A stretch of DNA of 64,000 nt, from assembly GCA_021396245.1 (NCBI GenBank), contig WNYE01000039.1, positions 124,001 to 188,000 of the forward strand. The letters run 5' to 3'. Numbering within the stretch: the stretch's first letter is position 1; each line of letters starts with the position of its first letter. A model generated the notes under the pieces. That model made no database searches, was not told where the DNA came from, and saw only the letters and a program-made list of their open reading frames with translations. The DNA is from Sporothrix humicola. Lineage: Eukaryota; Ascomycota; Sordariomycetes; Ophiostomatales; Ophiostomataceae. This document shows, one piece after another, positions 10,616-21,243 of this stretch. The position numbers and the translations under genes are program-made.

Positions 10616-13159
10616 ATGTCGGGCACACGCCCCCAGCGCCTTTTGCGCATCTCCAAGGCCTGCGACTTCTGCCATAAGCGACGCATCAAGTGCCAGGACA
10701 ACCCCGGAGACGCCCGCGGCCGCTGTCGCAATTGCGCCGAGTTTGACATTGCCTGCACCTATGCGCGCCCTTCACGCCGTGGCCGGGGCTCGCCCGGCCC
10801 GTCTCGGCCATCTTCGGCCACGCCGGCCCCTGTGGCGCCTCAGACTTCGTCCGCGCCCACATCTACCGGCCTTTCGAGCGCCAGCAGCAGCCTCACAGAC
10901 GGCAAGCCCGTGCCGCATCACCCACCATCATCTCACCAACTCCAGCAGACGACATCGCAGTCATTATCACAGCCCCAGGGAGCACGCTCAGCGCAACCGG
11001 CTATGCTCTCGCCTTCCGCCCCGCGTGTTACCATGAGCGAGCGCACGGCCAGCACCAGCTACGGCACGGACGATGCCGGACCCATGGCCAACGAGCGCCT
11101 CAGCTCTACATGGCAGGCTTTTGCGCACACATCTACTCCCGCCTTGAAGCGCCTCGTTGCCGTCTACCACGAGACCGTCTTCCCCATCTTCCCTTTCTTT
11201 GACCCCGTGCGCCTCCAGCGCCGCCTCGACCAGCTCGAGCATGTCAGCAACCGCGCCTTCTTCTGTTCCGTCATGGCTGCTTGCGCATTGGCTTCGGCGC
11301 GCGCTCGTGACGGCGCATTGTCTTCGTCAACAGGTGGCGGCAGTGGACCTGGCAGCGGCGGCGTTTCGGCGAGTCCCGGCAGTGCGCACAGTGGCACATC
11401 CATTGATATGCCGCCCGAGATGTTCTATGCGGCCGCCGAAGAGGCTCTGCCCAAGGACATTTTGCAGTGCCGCGACTTTGACTACCTCCGCGCGCTTGCT
11501 CTACTGAGTATTGCGAGCATCCAGGACGCCAAGATCGCCGTCATGCAAAAGTACATTGGGCACTACTTTACTCTGCTGGCTATCAATCAGTGGCACGACG
11601 AGGCCAACTGGACGCCGGGCCTGACACCCACCGAGATTGAGGAGCGACGTCGTCTCTATTGGTCTATCTACACATTGGACGTCTTTACTTCTATTATCTG
11701 GGACGGCTGCATCCACTTCCAGGAGAGCCACGCCAAGGTCGAGTACCCGACAGGTCTCACCGAAGACCGCAACGGTCAGCCACTCGAACCGTCTGCCGCC
11801 TCTTTGAACAACAGCATTGCGCCTCCCAACAGCACCAATGGTCCCAACGAGTCGCCCTCTTCATCGTCGATGCAGCAGGATGGTGCCGTGACCTCTTCAC
11901 CGCTTCCTGATCCAGGCGCTTGGATGGTCGGCTGGAACTACACCACCGACCTGTATCGCATCCTCGAGCACAACCTCAACAAGCTGCGCTCACGTTCCTC
12001 CAAGTTTAACCTGCTCGGCGAGACCACTACACCCGGCTCGTTCCGTGTCTCCAGTCAGGACCGTGTCTCTGAGCTGTATGCTGCCCTGCCCAACATCTTT
12101 AAGCAGCTGCAGCCCGCCACAGGCGACATTTCTCGCGACATTTTCGGGTTCCAGGCGGCCAATATTCAGGCCACAATGGCCCTGTTGGAAATGGTCCACC
12201 TATCCCTTGAAGTCGACGTCGATCTCGAGCGCAAGTGCTCTGTAGTGCACAAAGTCCTGCAGACGTTCCACCAGGTGCCCAAAGCTTATATGCGCGCCAT
12301 CAGCTCGCCTCTCATCTACCATATTGGCGGTATTGGTGTCATTTTGGGTTCCGTCATGGAGGGCCCTCTCTCAGAAAGCGCCTACCACCTCGTCCGCGAT
12401 TTGTTGTTGTCCATGGCCATGCTGCTCGAGAGCCTCGAAGTATTCTTGCACCGGGGCGCCGGCGCCGGCCAGCGTTTGCGGTCCCTTGTGACGCGTCTCG
12501 AGGGTTATTATCTGGACATGCGCAACCAGAACGGCAACGACAATGGCAACGGCAACAACGCTATTGCCGAAGGCATTAATGCCAACGGTACCAATGCCTT
12601 GCCTGCCTCGTCATCAGCCAACGATACATCGGTGCCAACTCTTCAACAACAGCAGCAGTCGCAGCAGCAGCAGCTACAGATTAAGCAGAACATGTCGCCG
12701 CCGCAACAAATGCAACAGCCTCAGACCCAGCTGCACATGAACAGCTCCTATGGTCCCGGTGCCGTATCAATTCCGCCGCCGCCGCCTTCTGGTATCAGCC
12801 ACCAGGACTATGGCCAGCAGCAGCGGCAACAACAGCAGCAACAGCAACAACAATACCAGCAGATGCAGCAGCAGTTTGGCCGTCCGCCGCCACTGTCGCC
12901 CGTCGATGCTGCCAGTGCTGCAGCGGCGGCGGCAGCAGCGGCGTCCATGTACGACCCGCAGCAACAGCAGCAGGCTGGCACCACACCAGGTGCTGGCACA
13001 ACGCCGGGATCGGCTGCACAGGGCCCCTGGGTCGGTGCACCTGGTACTGCGGGCGTGGCGCCGGACGTCAACATGCAGATGCAGCTGCAGCTGCCCGACG
13101 AGTTCTTGCAGGACTGGACATGGCCGTTTGCGGTATCCAACAATTACCTGTCGTTCTAA
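10616..13159 (+). CDS. Zn(II)2Cys6 transcription factor with fungal_trans domain
   Basis: Single-exon frame of 847 aa, start in a good context (CCACCATGTC). Residues 16-47 form a complete Zn2Cys6 binuclear cluster: cysteines 16, 19, 26, 37, 40 and 47 in the spacing CX2CX6CX10CX2CX6C, with the basic helix CHKRRIKC, followed by a basic linker (RPSRRGRG). From about residue 176 to 430 lies a helical region like the fungal_trans regulatory domain (PF04082), starting FPIFPFFDPVRLQRRLDQ and including RRRLYWSIYTLDVFTS. The C-terminal third is Asn/Gln/Ser-rich, with glutamine runs from CAG/CAA repeats (nt 12645-12880) and an alanine run at about residues 767-781; such tracts are common in activation regions. 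The protein probably binds DNA in the nucleus. The target pathway cannot be read from the sequence, and I do not assign it to a named regulator. Confidence 0.93.
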   Translation: MSGTRPQRLLRISKACDFCHKRRIKCQDNPGDARGRCRNCAEFDIACTYARPSRRGRGSPGPSRPSSATPAPVAPQTSSAPTSTGLSSASSSLTDGKPVPHHPPSSHQLQQTTSQSLSQPQGARSAQPAMLSPSAPRVTMSERTASTSYGTDDAGPMANERLSSTWQAFAHTSTPALKRLVAVYHETVFPIFPFFDPVRLQRRLDQLEHVSNRAFFCSVMAACALASARARDGALSSSTGGGSGPGSGGVSASPGSAHSGTSIDMPPEMFYAAAEEALPKDILQCRDFDYLRALALLSIASIQDAKIAVMQKYIGHYFTLLAINQWHDEANWTPGLTPTEIEERRRLYWSIYTLDVFTSIIWDGCIHFQESHAKVEYPTGLTEDRNGQPLEPSAASLNNSIAPPNSTNGPNESPSSSSMQQDGAVTSSPLPDPGAWMVGWNYTTDLYRILEHNLNKLRSRSSKFNLLGETTTPGSFRVSSQDRVSELYAALPNIFKQLQPATGDISRDIFGFQAANIQATMALLEMVHLSLEVDVDLERKCSVVHKVLQTFHQVPKAYMRAISSPLIYHIGGIGVILGSVMEGPLSESAYHLVRDLLLSMAMLLESLEVFLHRGAGAGQRLRSLVTRLEGYYLDMRNQNGNDNGNGNNAIAEGINANGTNALPASSSANDTSVPTLQQQQQSQQQQLQIKQNMSPPQQMQQPQTQLHMNSSYGPGAVSIPPPPPSGISHQDYGQQQRQQQQQQQQQYQQMQQQFGRPPPLSPVDAASAAAAAAAAASMYDPQQQQQAGTTPGAGTTPGSAAQGPWVGAPGTAGVAPDVNMQMQLQLPDEFLQDWTWPFAVSNNYLSF
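12645..12880 (+). repeat. CAG/CAA microsatellite coding for polyglutamine
   Basis: Several interrupted CAG/CAA runs inside the regulator's C-terminal region, followed at about 12910-12950 by a GCN run coding for alanine. Mixed codons suggest selection on the peptide as well as simple slippage. Confidence 0.8.
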
Positions 13160-14104
13160 GAGGCACGATACTTCTTATGTGATGGCAGTCATATTTACAT
13201 TTTAAACTCTTAATATCATATCACTACTATATGGGTGGGCGGGTTTCTGGGGGACGGCGTTCTGATTTGAATTTGGATGTTTTTTACTTTGATTCATTAT
13301 TGGACAACTCTGCTGGTGTTGGTTTTTATTCATCTTGTGGTCATTTATGTTTTTTTCTTTCTGGTTACTGTCCTTGGTTACTTTAATAGGCGGCCAGGGC
13401 AAGGGAGTGTTGCTCTGATTTTTGGGAAAGGAAATACCATTCGCTTTTATTTTCTAGTTGTTTTGGGTATGGAGTGTACACAGTATACAAATATATACAT
13501 GGGAGAATTACATGATGGGGCTTCTGGGTTGGTATGGTCATTTTTTATTTATATTTTCATTTTTTCACTATTAAACCATTGCCGAGTTAAGAACTAGCTA
13601 GCAAGACGATAAATGAAAGGAAGGGTACCTCCATGAATCTTTCAAAGTAAGTTCCTCACAGGGAAAATTAAATTAATGCACGTTCTGAGTTTCTCGATTT
13701 GACCAGATGCAAAGGGGAATAGTAAGGGACGGAAGGATTAGAAAACGCACACCGTAAACTAGCCAAGACTTGCCCAACGGTGTTCGTTGCCCGTATCAAC
13801 TCTTCATTGGCCGGCCTCTATTGGCTTTTTATGTAGGTCGTACATCATAAGAGGATTATGTTTTTATTTACTAGTCATATCAGGTACGCTCTAGCCTAGT
13901 AGAGCATATTGCTGTCCAATATTCGTTGTTCAACGTTTAGGTACTTTGTGCATGAGTAGAATAAAAAATATATTAAAAGGCAAATGCATAATGCTCGTTT
14001 CTAAATGTGCGTTGCTGGTATCGCTCGCTGGTCATCTTCTTCTCTCCTTCGATATTTTTATTGTAATTTTTGTTACTCCTTTTTTTTCTTGGTCACCGCT
14101 CCAG
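13160..14104. other. Convergent intergenic region
   Basis: AT-rich spacer between the stop codons of the regulator (+) and AnmK (-) genes. It should contain both 3' UTRs. No coding frame is supported. Confidence 0.6.
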
Positions 14105-15424
14105 TTATTCCCACTTGTTGTCAAACACCTTGCCGTCGACATAGTTGATCATCGACGTCACGGCGTCCAGCTTGTCCCGCCCTGCACCAAACAGGATGCC
14201 CTTGCGCATCACCGCGCGGTAGTTCTCGCCCGGGTTCACTTTGCCCAGGACGTACGGCCGCCGCGTCTCGACCCGGTCAGGGACGGGGATACTGCGGCCG
14301 ACCAGGGCCTCCATACCCTGCCATGCAAACGTCACGGCCTCCTTGGCACCGGCGGGGATACCGGCGTCGTCCAGCATGAACATCTTGACGTTGGGGAACT
14401 GCTCCTTCATGTAGTCGGTAATGTTGGGGTTGTATGCACCGCCGCCGCACATGAACACCTCGTCCACCGGCCGGTCCTTGGGCGCGTACCGGCGCCAGTG
14501 GTCGACAATCGCTGCCGCCGTGATGCGCGTCACCGTTGCAACAACATCGTCGGGCGACATGCCCAGCTCGGCACCCTCGGCGATCAGGTCGTCGGCCAGC
14601 GTGTCACGGAACACCTCGCGGCCCGTCGTCTTGGGCGGGTTCCAGCTGAAGTAGGGAATGCGCTGCTGGAAGCGGTCGACCATGCCCTGGTTGACCTTGC
14701 CGCGCTTGCCCATCTCGCCGTCTTTGTCGTACTCCTGGGCGCCGTTGGTGTAGTGGCGGACGACACCGTCAATCAGGGCGTTGCCCGGGCCGGTGTCAAA
14801 GTCGTAGGCGTCCTGGGGACCCGAGGGCGGGATGAAGCACACGTTGGCAATGCCGCCAATGTTCTGGCACGCCCGCAGCTTGTTGGGGTGGTGCAGCAGC
14901 AGGGCATCAAAGAAGGCAATCAGGGGCGCGCCCTGGCGGCCGGCGGCCTGGTCAGACACGCGGAAGTCGGTGACGGTCGTGACACCCGTGCGCGAGGCCA
15001 TAAAGGTGCCCTCGGCCATGGTCAGGGCGGACCGCGGAATGCCCTCGTCGGGCATGCTGGCCAGCCAAATGGTCTGGCCGTGCGAGCCAATGGCATCGAC
15101 ATCCTTCTTGAGGTCGACGCCGTTGTCGGCGCAGAACTGGATGGCGGCGGCGGCAAAGACCTCGCCGAGCAAAACATTGACCTCGGAAAGTTCCGAAGCC
15201 GACGTCTTGTCGTACTTGATAATGTTGAGGACGCGCTTCTTGAGCTCAGCGTCCAGAGGCACCTCGCCGTACTTGAGCAGCGAAAAGTGCATGGGCGACT
15301 CGGGCGTCTCCTGGCGGAAGTGGCAGAGGGCGCAGTCAATGCCGTCCATGGAGGTGCCGCTGTTCATGCCTAGGACCTTGACGTCCAATGGCTGGCTGGC
15401 AGTAGCCGAAGTCGAGTCGGCCAT
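14105..15424 (-). CDS. anmK: Anhydro-N-acetylmuramic acid kinase (AnmK family)
   Basis: Intron-free frame of 439 aa. In bacteria AnmK cleaves the 1,6-anhydro ring of anhydro-MurNAc and phosphorylates it with ATP to MurNAc-6-phosphate during peptidoglycan recycling. Residues 19-30 (GMNSGTSMDGID) are the N-terminal phosphate-binding motif of the sugar-kinase/actin fold; SHGQT is at 114-118. Residues 153-167 (DFRVSDQAAGRQGAP) form the family signature holding the catalytic aspartate, probably D158. CGGGAYNPN near residue 326 is the C-terminal nucleotide-binding glycine motif. All key residues are present, so the enzyme looks functional. It is longer than bacterial AnmK (about 370 aa), mainly through the N-terminal extension and C-terminal tail. 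Fungi make no peptidoglycan; related genes are known in Pezizomycotina and are best explained by old transfer from bacteria. The real substrate in the fungus is unknown. No MurNAc etherase or other recycling gene lies nearby. Confidence 0.93.
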   Translation of the reverse strand: MADSTSATASQPLDVKVLGMNSGTSMDGIDCALCHFRQETPESPMHFSLLKYGEVPLDAELKKRVLNIIKYDKTSASELSEVNVLLGEVFAAAAIQFCADNGVDLKKDVDAIGSHGQTIWLASMPDEGIPRSALTMAEGTFMASRTGVTTVTDFRVSDQAAGRQGAPLIAFFDALLLHHPNKLRACQNIGGIANVCFIPPSGPQDAYDFDTGPGNALIDGVVRHYTNGAQEYDKDGEMGKRGKVNQGMVDRFQQRIPYFSWNPPKTTGREVFRDTLADDLIAEGAELGMSPDDVVATVTRITAAAIVDHWRRYAPKDRPVDEVFMCGGGAYNPNITDYMKEQFPNVKMFMLDDAGIPAGAKEAVTFAWQGMEALVGRSIPVPDRVETRRPYVLGKVNPGENYRAVMRKGILFGAGRDKLDAVTSMINYVDGKVFDNKWE

Positions 15425-17260
15425 TTTGAGCTTTTTTTGGTTGTTGTGTTGGTAAACAACAAAAAACTTTCAATTGAGAGAAAAAGAAAAGTAAAGGAAA
15501 AGTGAAAGAGCAAGTGCCGTCCTAGAGAGAGACGATGATATAGGAGTAGTAGTCACACAAAGAGGGGAGATCGACCTTTTGGATTCCCAGATGAGACAAA
15601 AGAAACGAGTGAGGGGGGTATATGAGTTATGAAGAAAACAAAAAGTTGTGTGTCAGATGAAGTTGAGGACAGGCTGAGAGAATAAAAAGTCGACGAGAAG
15701 AAGGAAAGAGTGGAAAGAGAAGAAGAAAAGAAAAGTGAGGAAAGAACGAAGGGCCGAAAGCCTGACGGGGAGATGGGAAGCGAGAAGGAAACACGGGTAT
15801 TGCAGATTATCTCGACAGCGGGGATTATGGATCCTTAGATGTCGTCCACGTGAGGAAAGAGAGGGACAAGGAAGCAAGCGATGGGGACAACAGGAAAGGG
15901 AAATAAGAAGAGATGGAAGGTGGTCGGAGGATTCGACCCTTTTCCCCTTTTATTTTATCAGTTTGTTTTGCTCTTGCCCACTCTGTTCCCGTCGGTTAGG
16001 TCTTGCCTCGTGTCGCTCTTTTTGCTTGTTGATGCCTTTTTCAAATGGCGTATTCCGCAAGGGTGAAGGAAGGCAAGGGGGTGTCAGGCTCAGGCTCAAC
16101 GGGAAAGAAGAAACCGTTGCAGATTGCCGCCAAAAAGCCAAAAAGCGAAGGAGCGAACACCTTGTTCTGCACAAGGGTTCTTAGCGATGGCAACACGATA
16201 AAAAGGGAAGGGGACAAAAGAAAAAAATACCACGAGTAAAAAAAGGGCAATAAGGCAATGCGGAGGGGAAGGGGGCTCCGCAACGGAAGTAGCGACCGGC
16301 ACGAGGCAACACGGGCGGCCGCAAAAAAAGTCTCCTTGGTGGCCCTCCATTTCGAGTCTTGGCCAGGGCCACACCCATGCCTACGACAATCAGTTCACAC
16401 CACAAGGTGAGAGCCACACACGGTTACGGAAGAATGGTGCTGCCCATGATTCTTTTGGTTTACTCTGTCACATTTGTCGAGTTGCAGAGTCGCAGAGGTG
16501 CAGCTGCTGCACGCGATCACTCACAAGCAGGGGTTGTATTAGAGGCATATCCAAATAGGAAATAACAACCCGGCGAGTGTCATTTTGAGGGGGGAAAGTG
16601 TGCAAGGGACATGAGGAGACAGCAATTGGGAAGGAGCGGAGGCGTCATCATCCCAGTCAAAATGACAGCAAGCACCATGGGCAGGTTACGTCGTAAGATG
16701 CCATGCTGCCACAGGAGAGGAAAGAGCAGACCACAGGGAGCAAAAAGCAAACACAGGCAAAACAATAAGGGAAACGAGTGCCGATAGCCACTGAGATGCA
16801 TGACTACGCCATGCGTGAACGCCCACTGGCGGATGATCCGCCGCGCTTGACTAAGAACTCTCCACACCTTTTCTTTGCTTCTTTCATTCTTCTTTTGCTT
16901 CTGGAGATAGCCGCCGTCGTTGGTCCAGAACGAATTTGGGGGCTGCATGGCAAGGCCGTTCCTGGAGAACGAACGGAGAAAAAAAGAAAATAAAATAAAT
17001 AAATAATAAAAACAAACGTCGAAACAATGTGAATAGCCGTAGCTGAGATCATGGGCCTTGTGGGAAGCCGTTTCCCCGGAATCAACCGACCCCGGCAGAT
17101 CCAAGATGTTGGGTTTTTTGATGGAGCAGGACAGCCTCGCAGTCACCAGACGGGAAGGATGTAGGCGAGATGAGAGCAAACTGTGAGTGGCAGACAGTGA
17201 GGACGGCTAAGCGGCTAAACGCTTAAAAGGTTGCAAGGCAAATGCCTTCTCAGAGGAAGA

Positions 17261-17279
17261 CAGACTCACAGAGAGTCTG
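17261..17279. repeat. Perfect 7-bp inverted repeat (hairpin)
   Basis: CAGACTC, five bases, then GAGTCTG. The CAGACTC half recurs at 17351-17357 and a GAGTCTGAG lies near 17402. Function unknown; it may be chance. Confidence 0.5.
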
Positions 17280-18448
17280 TTTTGCTGTAATATCGCCCGT
17301 GCAAAGTCAAGTGACATTGCTTGCGGGAAGGTTACACGGCAAAAAGGAAACAGACTCACGAGGCTAGGGACTTCTCATTTGCACTTTCAAGCCTTGAGAT
17401 TGAGTCTGAGATTCTGTTGTTGCAAGCGGCTACACGGCTATGCGGTTATCTGGCGGCCAGCAGCCTTGCAGCGAATTAGAGGCCTGTAAGGCAGCCTGCC
17501 TGTCTGCCCTCTGTGCGCAAAAAGGTTGCAGCTGGGTCCGGCAGTGGTGCCCCCACTTTTCCCAGGAAATGGTGGAATTGCCCCAAAGGTGACCAGTCGC
17601 AAGTCGCCCGCCCTAGGCACCTTAGTTTGTCACCTTGTGGCATAGTTTTTCTCGAACGCGTTTGGTCCCTCGGACATGCTAGTCTCGTTTTGCTGCAGGG
17701 TGATGGCATTTGCATATGTCTCTTGTCACAATATTGTGTCTGTTGGTGCGAGGATGCAAATTTTATTTGACCGTTGATTTCTTTTCCATCGCAAAAGGAC
17801 CTCTAGGAGCCCCCGAGTGCCCAATACCTGTGGCATTGACGCCTCCAGCAGCTCTTTCCGCGCCGAGTCCATTGGCCACCCGCGACTTCCGTGCGAGGTC
17901 CGGTCTCTGTTTCCTGCCTGCCTTTCTTGGACATCCTGTGCAACGTGGTGCGGCAAGCTGAAGGCAATATTCATGCAGAAGGCGCGGCAGGGAGGCAGCA
18001 ACTTCCAACAGCATTTGGTAAACGGATGAGTGCGACACTCAAGCTCAACAAGGAAAGCGCTATTGGCAAACGTAGTAGTAATCTTGGAGATGGGAAAGAG
18101 AGACAGAGAAAGACACACTGAGAGGGGAAAGAAGGAAGGGGGACTCGGGGGAAGTGACAATGGTGCTCATTTCCATTTCTCGCCAAGTTTAGGCGCCATT
18201 TTGGGCCCCTTTTTGGCTTCGTTTTCTCGTTTCTCTTTTCTCATCTTTCGCCCGATTTCGTATGGTGTTTGACCTTGTTCCCTTGTCACCTTCGACTTTT
18301 TCCTCTTTCGCAGCTTGACGCTTGTGAATGTGGGGCGCAAGGCTACTGTTCCTCCGCTGGCTCCCCAGCATCCTCCGTGTTTTCCATTTTCTTTATTTTC
18401 TTATTTTTTTTTTTTTGTTTTACTTTTGCTCTCCCATCTACTCTCCGC

Positions 18449-18483
18449 CTTCATCCACACCTTCATCCACACCTTCATCCACA
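18449..18483. repeat. Three copies of CTTCATCCACAC
   Basis: Three 12-bp units in tandem, the last incomplete by a base, in the C/T-rich upstream region of the MFS gene. Confidence 0.85.
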
Positions 18484-19360
18484 TATCCGCAATCGACCTC
18501 CGTTGTCCCACATCTCTCCTCCACAGTCCGGGGACTACGCCAGATGCTGCAGAGGAACCACATAGTTTTGGCTCTTGGGACCTCACCGTGAAAGAGCTTG
18601 ACCAGGGGGGACAAGGACGCCGCTCTGTGACTCTTGTTGTGGCAATCTGACCGCGAACACGCGCGACCTAGGGACCTAGGGACAGGATCTGTCTTGTTCC
18701 TTCTTCGACGGCATTGACAAAGAAGAAAAGAAAAAAGAGGACCCTGCTTTTCTTGCTTCTTCCTTTTTTTTCTTCTTTTCTCTACTCACGAGATCCCACT
18801 TTCTTTCCTCTCGGCTCATTTTTCTCACTACTTCCTTCCGCTGGAGCTCGTGTCATCGCTCGGCTTCTTGATCTCGTCGACGTTTGACCTTTTAACCTTT
18901 TTCGAGCTATTGCCGGGTTCTGTTTCTTCTCTTTTTATTTATTTATTTTTATTTGTTTTCATCTCGTCATTCGATCGGGAGCTCGCCAGTCGCATCCGAC
19001 CTCCGGCCGTCGCACTTCTCGTCCCGCTCGTTCTATCTCTGACGACCCGTCTTGTCTTGTCTTCCTACCTCTCTTTTTCTCTCTGTTTCTCATTTCATCC
19101 TCGGCTCTTGTCTCGCCTTTTGTCTCGTCTTTCCTCATTCGCCCTTCTGTCCACACGCAGGGACCAAGGCAAGGGATCACGCCGCACACGCACGTTGGCG
19201 CCTGCATCCGGCTGCATATCAGCTTGTGTTTTGTGTGTTTCTGCAGTCCACTATCCACGCGTGGCCGGGCCCAATCTCTCACGTTCTATTAGACGCACAG
19301 GGCTTGTTTTCCGGCGATCTTCATCGAGGACTAACCCACCCGAGCATTGATATTCAGAGA

Positions 19361-19377
19361 TATATATAAATATATAT
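19361..19377 (+). promoter_or_regulatory. TATA-like element of the MFS transporter
   Basis: TATATATAAATATATAT stands out in C/T-rich sequence 132 bp before the ATG. The distance allows a short leader of about 60-90 nt. Inferred from sequence only. Confidence 0.45.
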
Positions 19378-19508
19378 CGGCCATACCCTCCACCCCCCTT
19401 TCCGTCTCTCCCCTCATCGTCGTTCTCTCCAACACATATTTCCTTTTTTGGTTCTTCATTCCCCTCATTCATCACCCATAGCATCGTCACTCACAAACGG
19501 TGGCCATC

Positions 19509-21243
19509 ATGGGTTACACCACCATCTGGAAGAGGTTTTCACCTCGCCAGCTGAGCATCGCCATCCAGACGTTCTCGCTGATCAGCATCTTCTTCGAGGG
19601 CTATGATCAGGGTGTGATGGGCGGCGTTAACTCCGCGCCCCGTTACGTCGAGGAGGTCGGCATTGGTCTGCCGGACGGCACCATCACCAGCACTGTGCAC
19701 GAGGGTGGCATCGTCTCCGTGTACTACCTAGGCTGTATCTTTGGCTGTTTCGCCGGCGGCTGGGCTGCTGACCGCATCGGCCGTATCAACGGTCTCTTCA
19801 TCGCCGCTTGCTTCGCGCTCGTCGGCGGTGCTCTGCAGGCTGCCACGCAGTCCAGTGACTTCATTATTGTCGCGCGTGTCATCACTGGTATCGGCACTGG
19901 CGCTCTGACCGGTATCACGCCCGTGCTCGTGTCTGAGGTTTCGACGGCCAAGCACCGTGGCGGTTACCTGGGCTACGTCTTCATTGCCAACTACCTGGGT
20001 ATCTCGCTTGCCTACTGGATTTCGTTCGGCCTTGCGTTCGTCGACAACGGCTACTCGGACGTGCGCTGGCGGTTCCTGCTGGCCTTCCAGACGTTCCCGG
20101 CCCTGGTGCTGCTCGCCGGTATCAAGATGCTCCCCGACAGTCCCCGCTACCTTGCTTCCGTTGGCCGCACCGACGAGGCTCGCGAGGTTCTGACGCAGCT
20201 CCGTGGCGGCTGGAACGACGAGGTGGAGCATGAATTCCTCGAGATTGTGGCTGTCGCCCGGGAAAGCCAGAAGAGTTCGCCTCTCCAGTTTGCCAAGATT
20301 CTGCTTGGCCACGGCGGCAAGCCCGGCCACCACTTGGGCCGCCGCGCCTGGCTCTGCCTGTGGCTGCAGATCATGGCCTCGTGGACCGGTATCACCGCTG
20401 TCACGGCCTACTCGCCGACGCTCCTCAAGCAGGCCGGCTACACCGACCTGAAGCAGAACGGCCTGGCCGGCGGCATCAACACCATTGGTATTATCGGTAC
20501 CATTATCAGCGCGCAGATTGTCGACCGTCTGGGCCGCCGGCGCTGCCTGATCGGCGGCGCTTTCAGCCTGTTCGCCGTCAACCTGATCGCCGCCAGCGTC
20601 TACGAGGGCGCCCGCCACAACCCGACCAAGGTCGCCCAGTATGCGCCGGCCGCCGTGACGATGCTGTTCCTCTTCAACCTGTTCTACGCCGCCACATGGG
20701 GCACCGTCGCGTTCCTGATTCCTACCGAGATCTGGTCGTCCGACATGCGCGCCCAGGGCAACGGTTTCGGCATTACCGGCTGGGCCATTGGCGTCGGCTG
20801 GACCACCCTCGTCAACCCCATCATGTTTGCCCAGCTCGAGAGCCGCACATACTTCCTCTTTGCCGGCCTCAACCTGCTCTGGATGCCCCTCTGCTACCTC
20901 TGTAAGTTACTCTCCTCGCCTCGCTCCCCTTTCTTTTCTGTCCTCGCTCCGCTCGCCTCTCTCTCTTTTTCCCTCTCTTCGCTCGCTTTCATGTTTTGTC
21001 TTCTCCGCTAACAACCCAGTCTACCCTGAAACTTCCGACCGCTCGCTCGAGTCCATCGACGCCCTCTTCTCCACCAGCAGCCCCTTTAACTGGAGCATGG
21101 AGAAGGCCTACCGCGAGCACGGCGACGTCCTGGCCGAGCACCCCATCTCGGACCCGTCGCTCGAGTCCGCGATTGGCTCTGGCTCGGGCTCGTCCGGCCG
21201 TGAGCAGGAGAAGCCTGCCAACGCACCCGAGGCTGCTGTCTAA
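19509..21243 (+). CDS. MFS sugar transporter
   Basis: Two exons, 19509-20901 and 21020-21243, giving 538 aa. The 118-nt intron has a GTAAGT donor and a CTAAC branch site seven bases before the CCCAG acceptor; it is phase 1 and joins CYL to FYPETSDRSLESID. The unspliced frame ends in a false low-complexity tail. The start is the ATG in ATCATGG; an upstream GTG is ignored. The protein has about twelve hydrophobic helices and the sugar-porter signatures: GYDQGVMGG in helix 1, GGWAADRIGR in loop 2-3, the long RVITGIGTGALTGITP helix with SEV, LPDSPRY before the central loop, DRLGRRR in loop 8-9, and the PETSDRSLESID motif after helix 12. It belongs to PF00083, proton symporters or facilitators for hexoses, pentoses or related sugars at the plasma membrane. 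The substrate cannot be read from sequence. The tail is acidic and Ser/Gly-rich. Confidence 0.92.

Larger units (their letters stand above)
15425..19508. other. Divergent intergenic region between AnmK and MFS transporter
   Basis: Four kilobases without a supported gene. From 15425 to about 15900 the + strand is purine-rich, as expected for the leader of the minus-strand AnmK gene. From about 18170 to 19490 it is strongly C/T-rich and probably belongs to the leader and promoter of the transporter. It holds a short hairpin (17261-17279), a 12-bp repeat (18449-18483) and a TATA-like element (19361-19377). Confidence 0.55.

Noticed and set aside
13946..15373. 475-codon open frame on the + strand opposite AnmK
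   Set aside because: It is antisense to a gene with clear motifs, and its Val/Gly/Ala/His-rich composition follows from the GC-biased third codon positions of the real gene.
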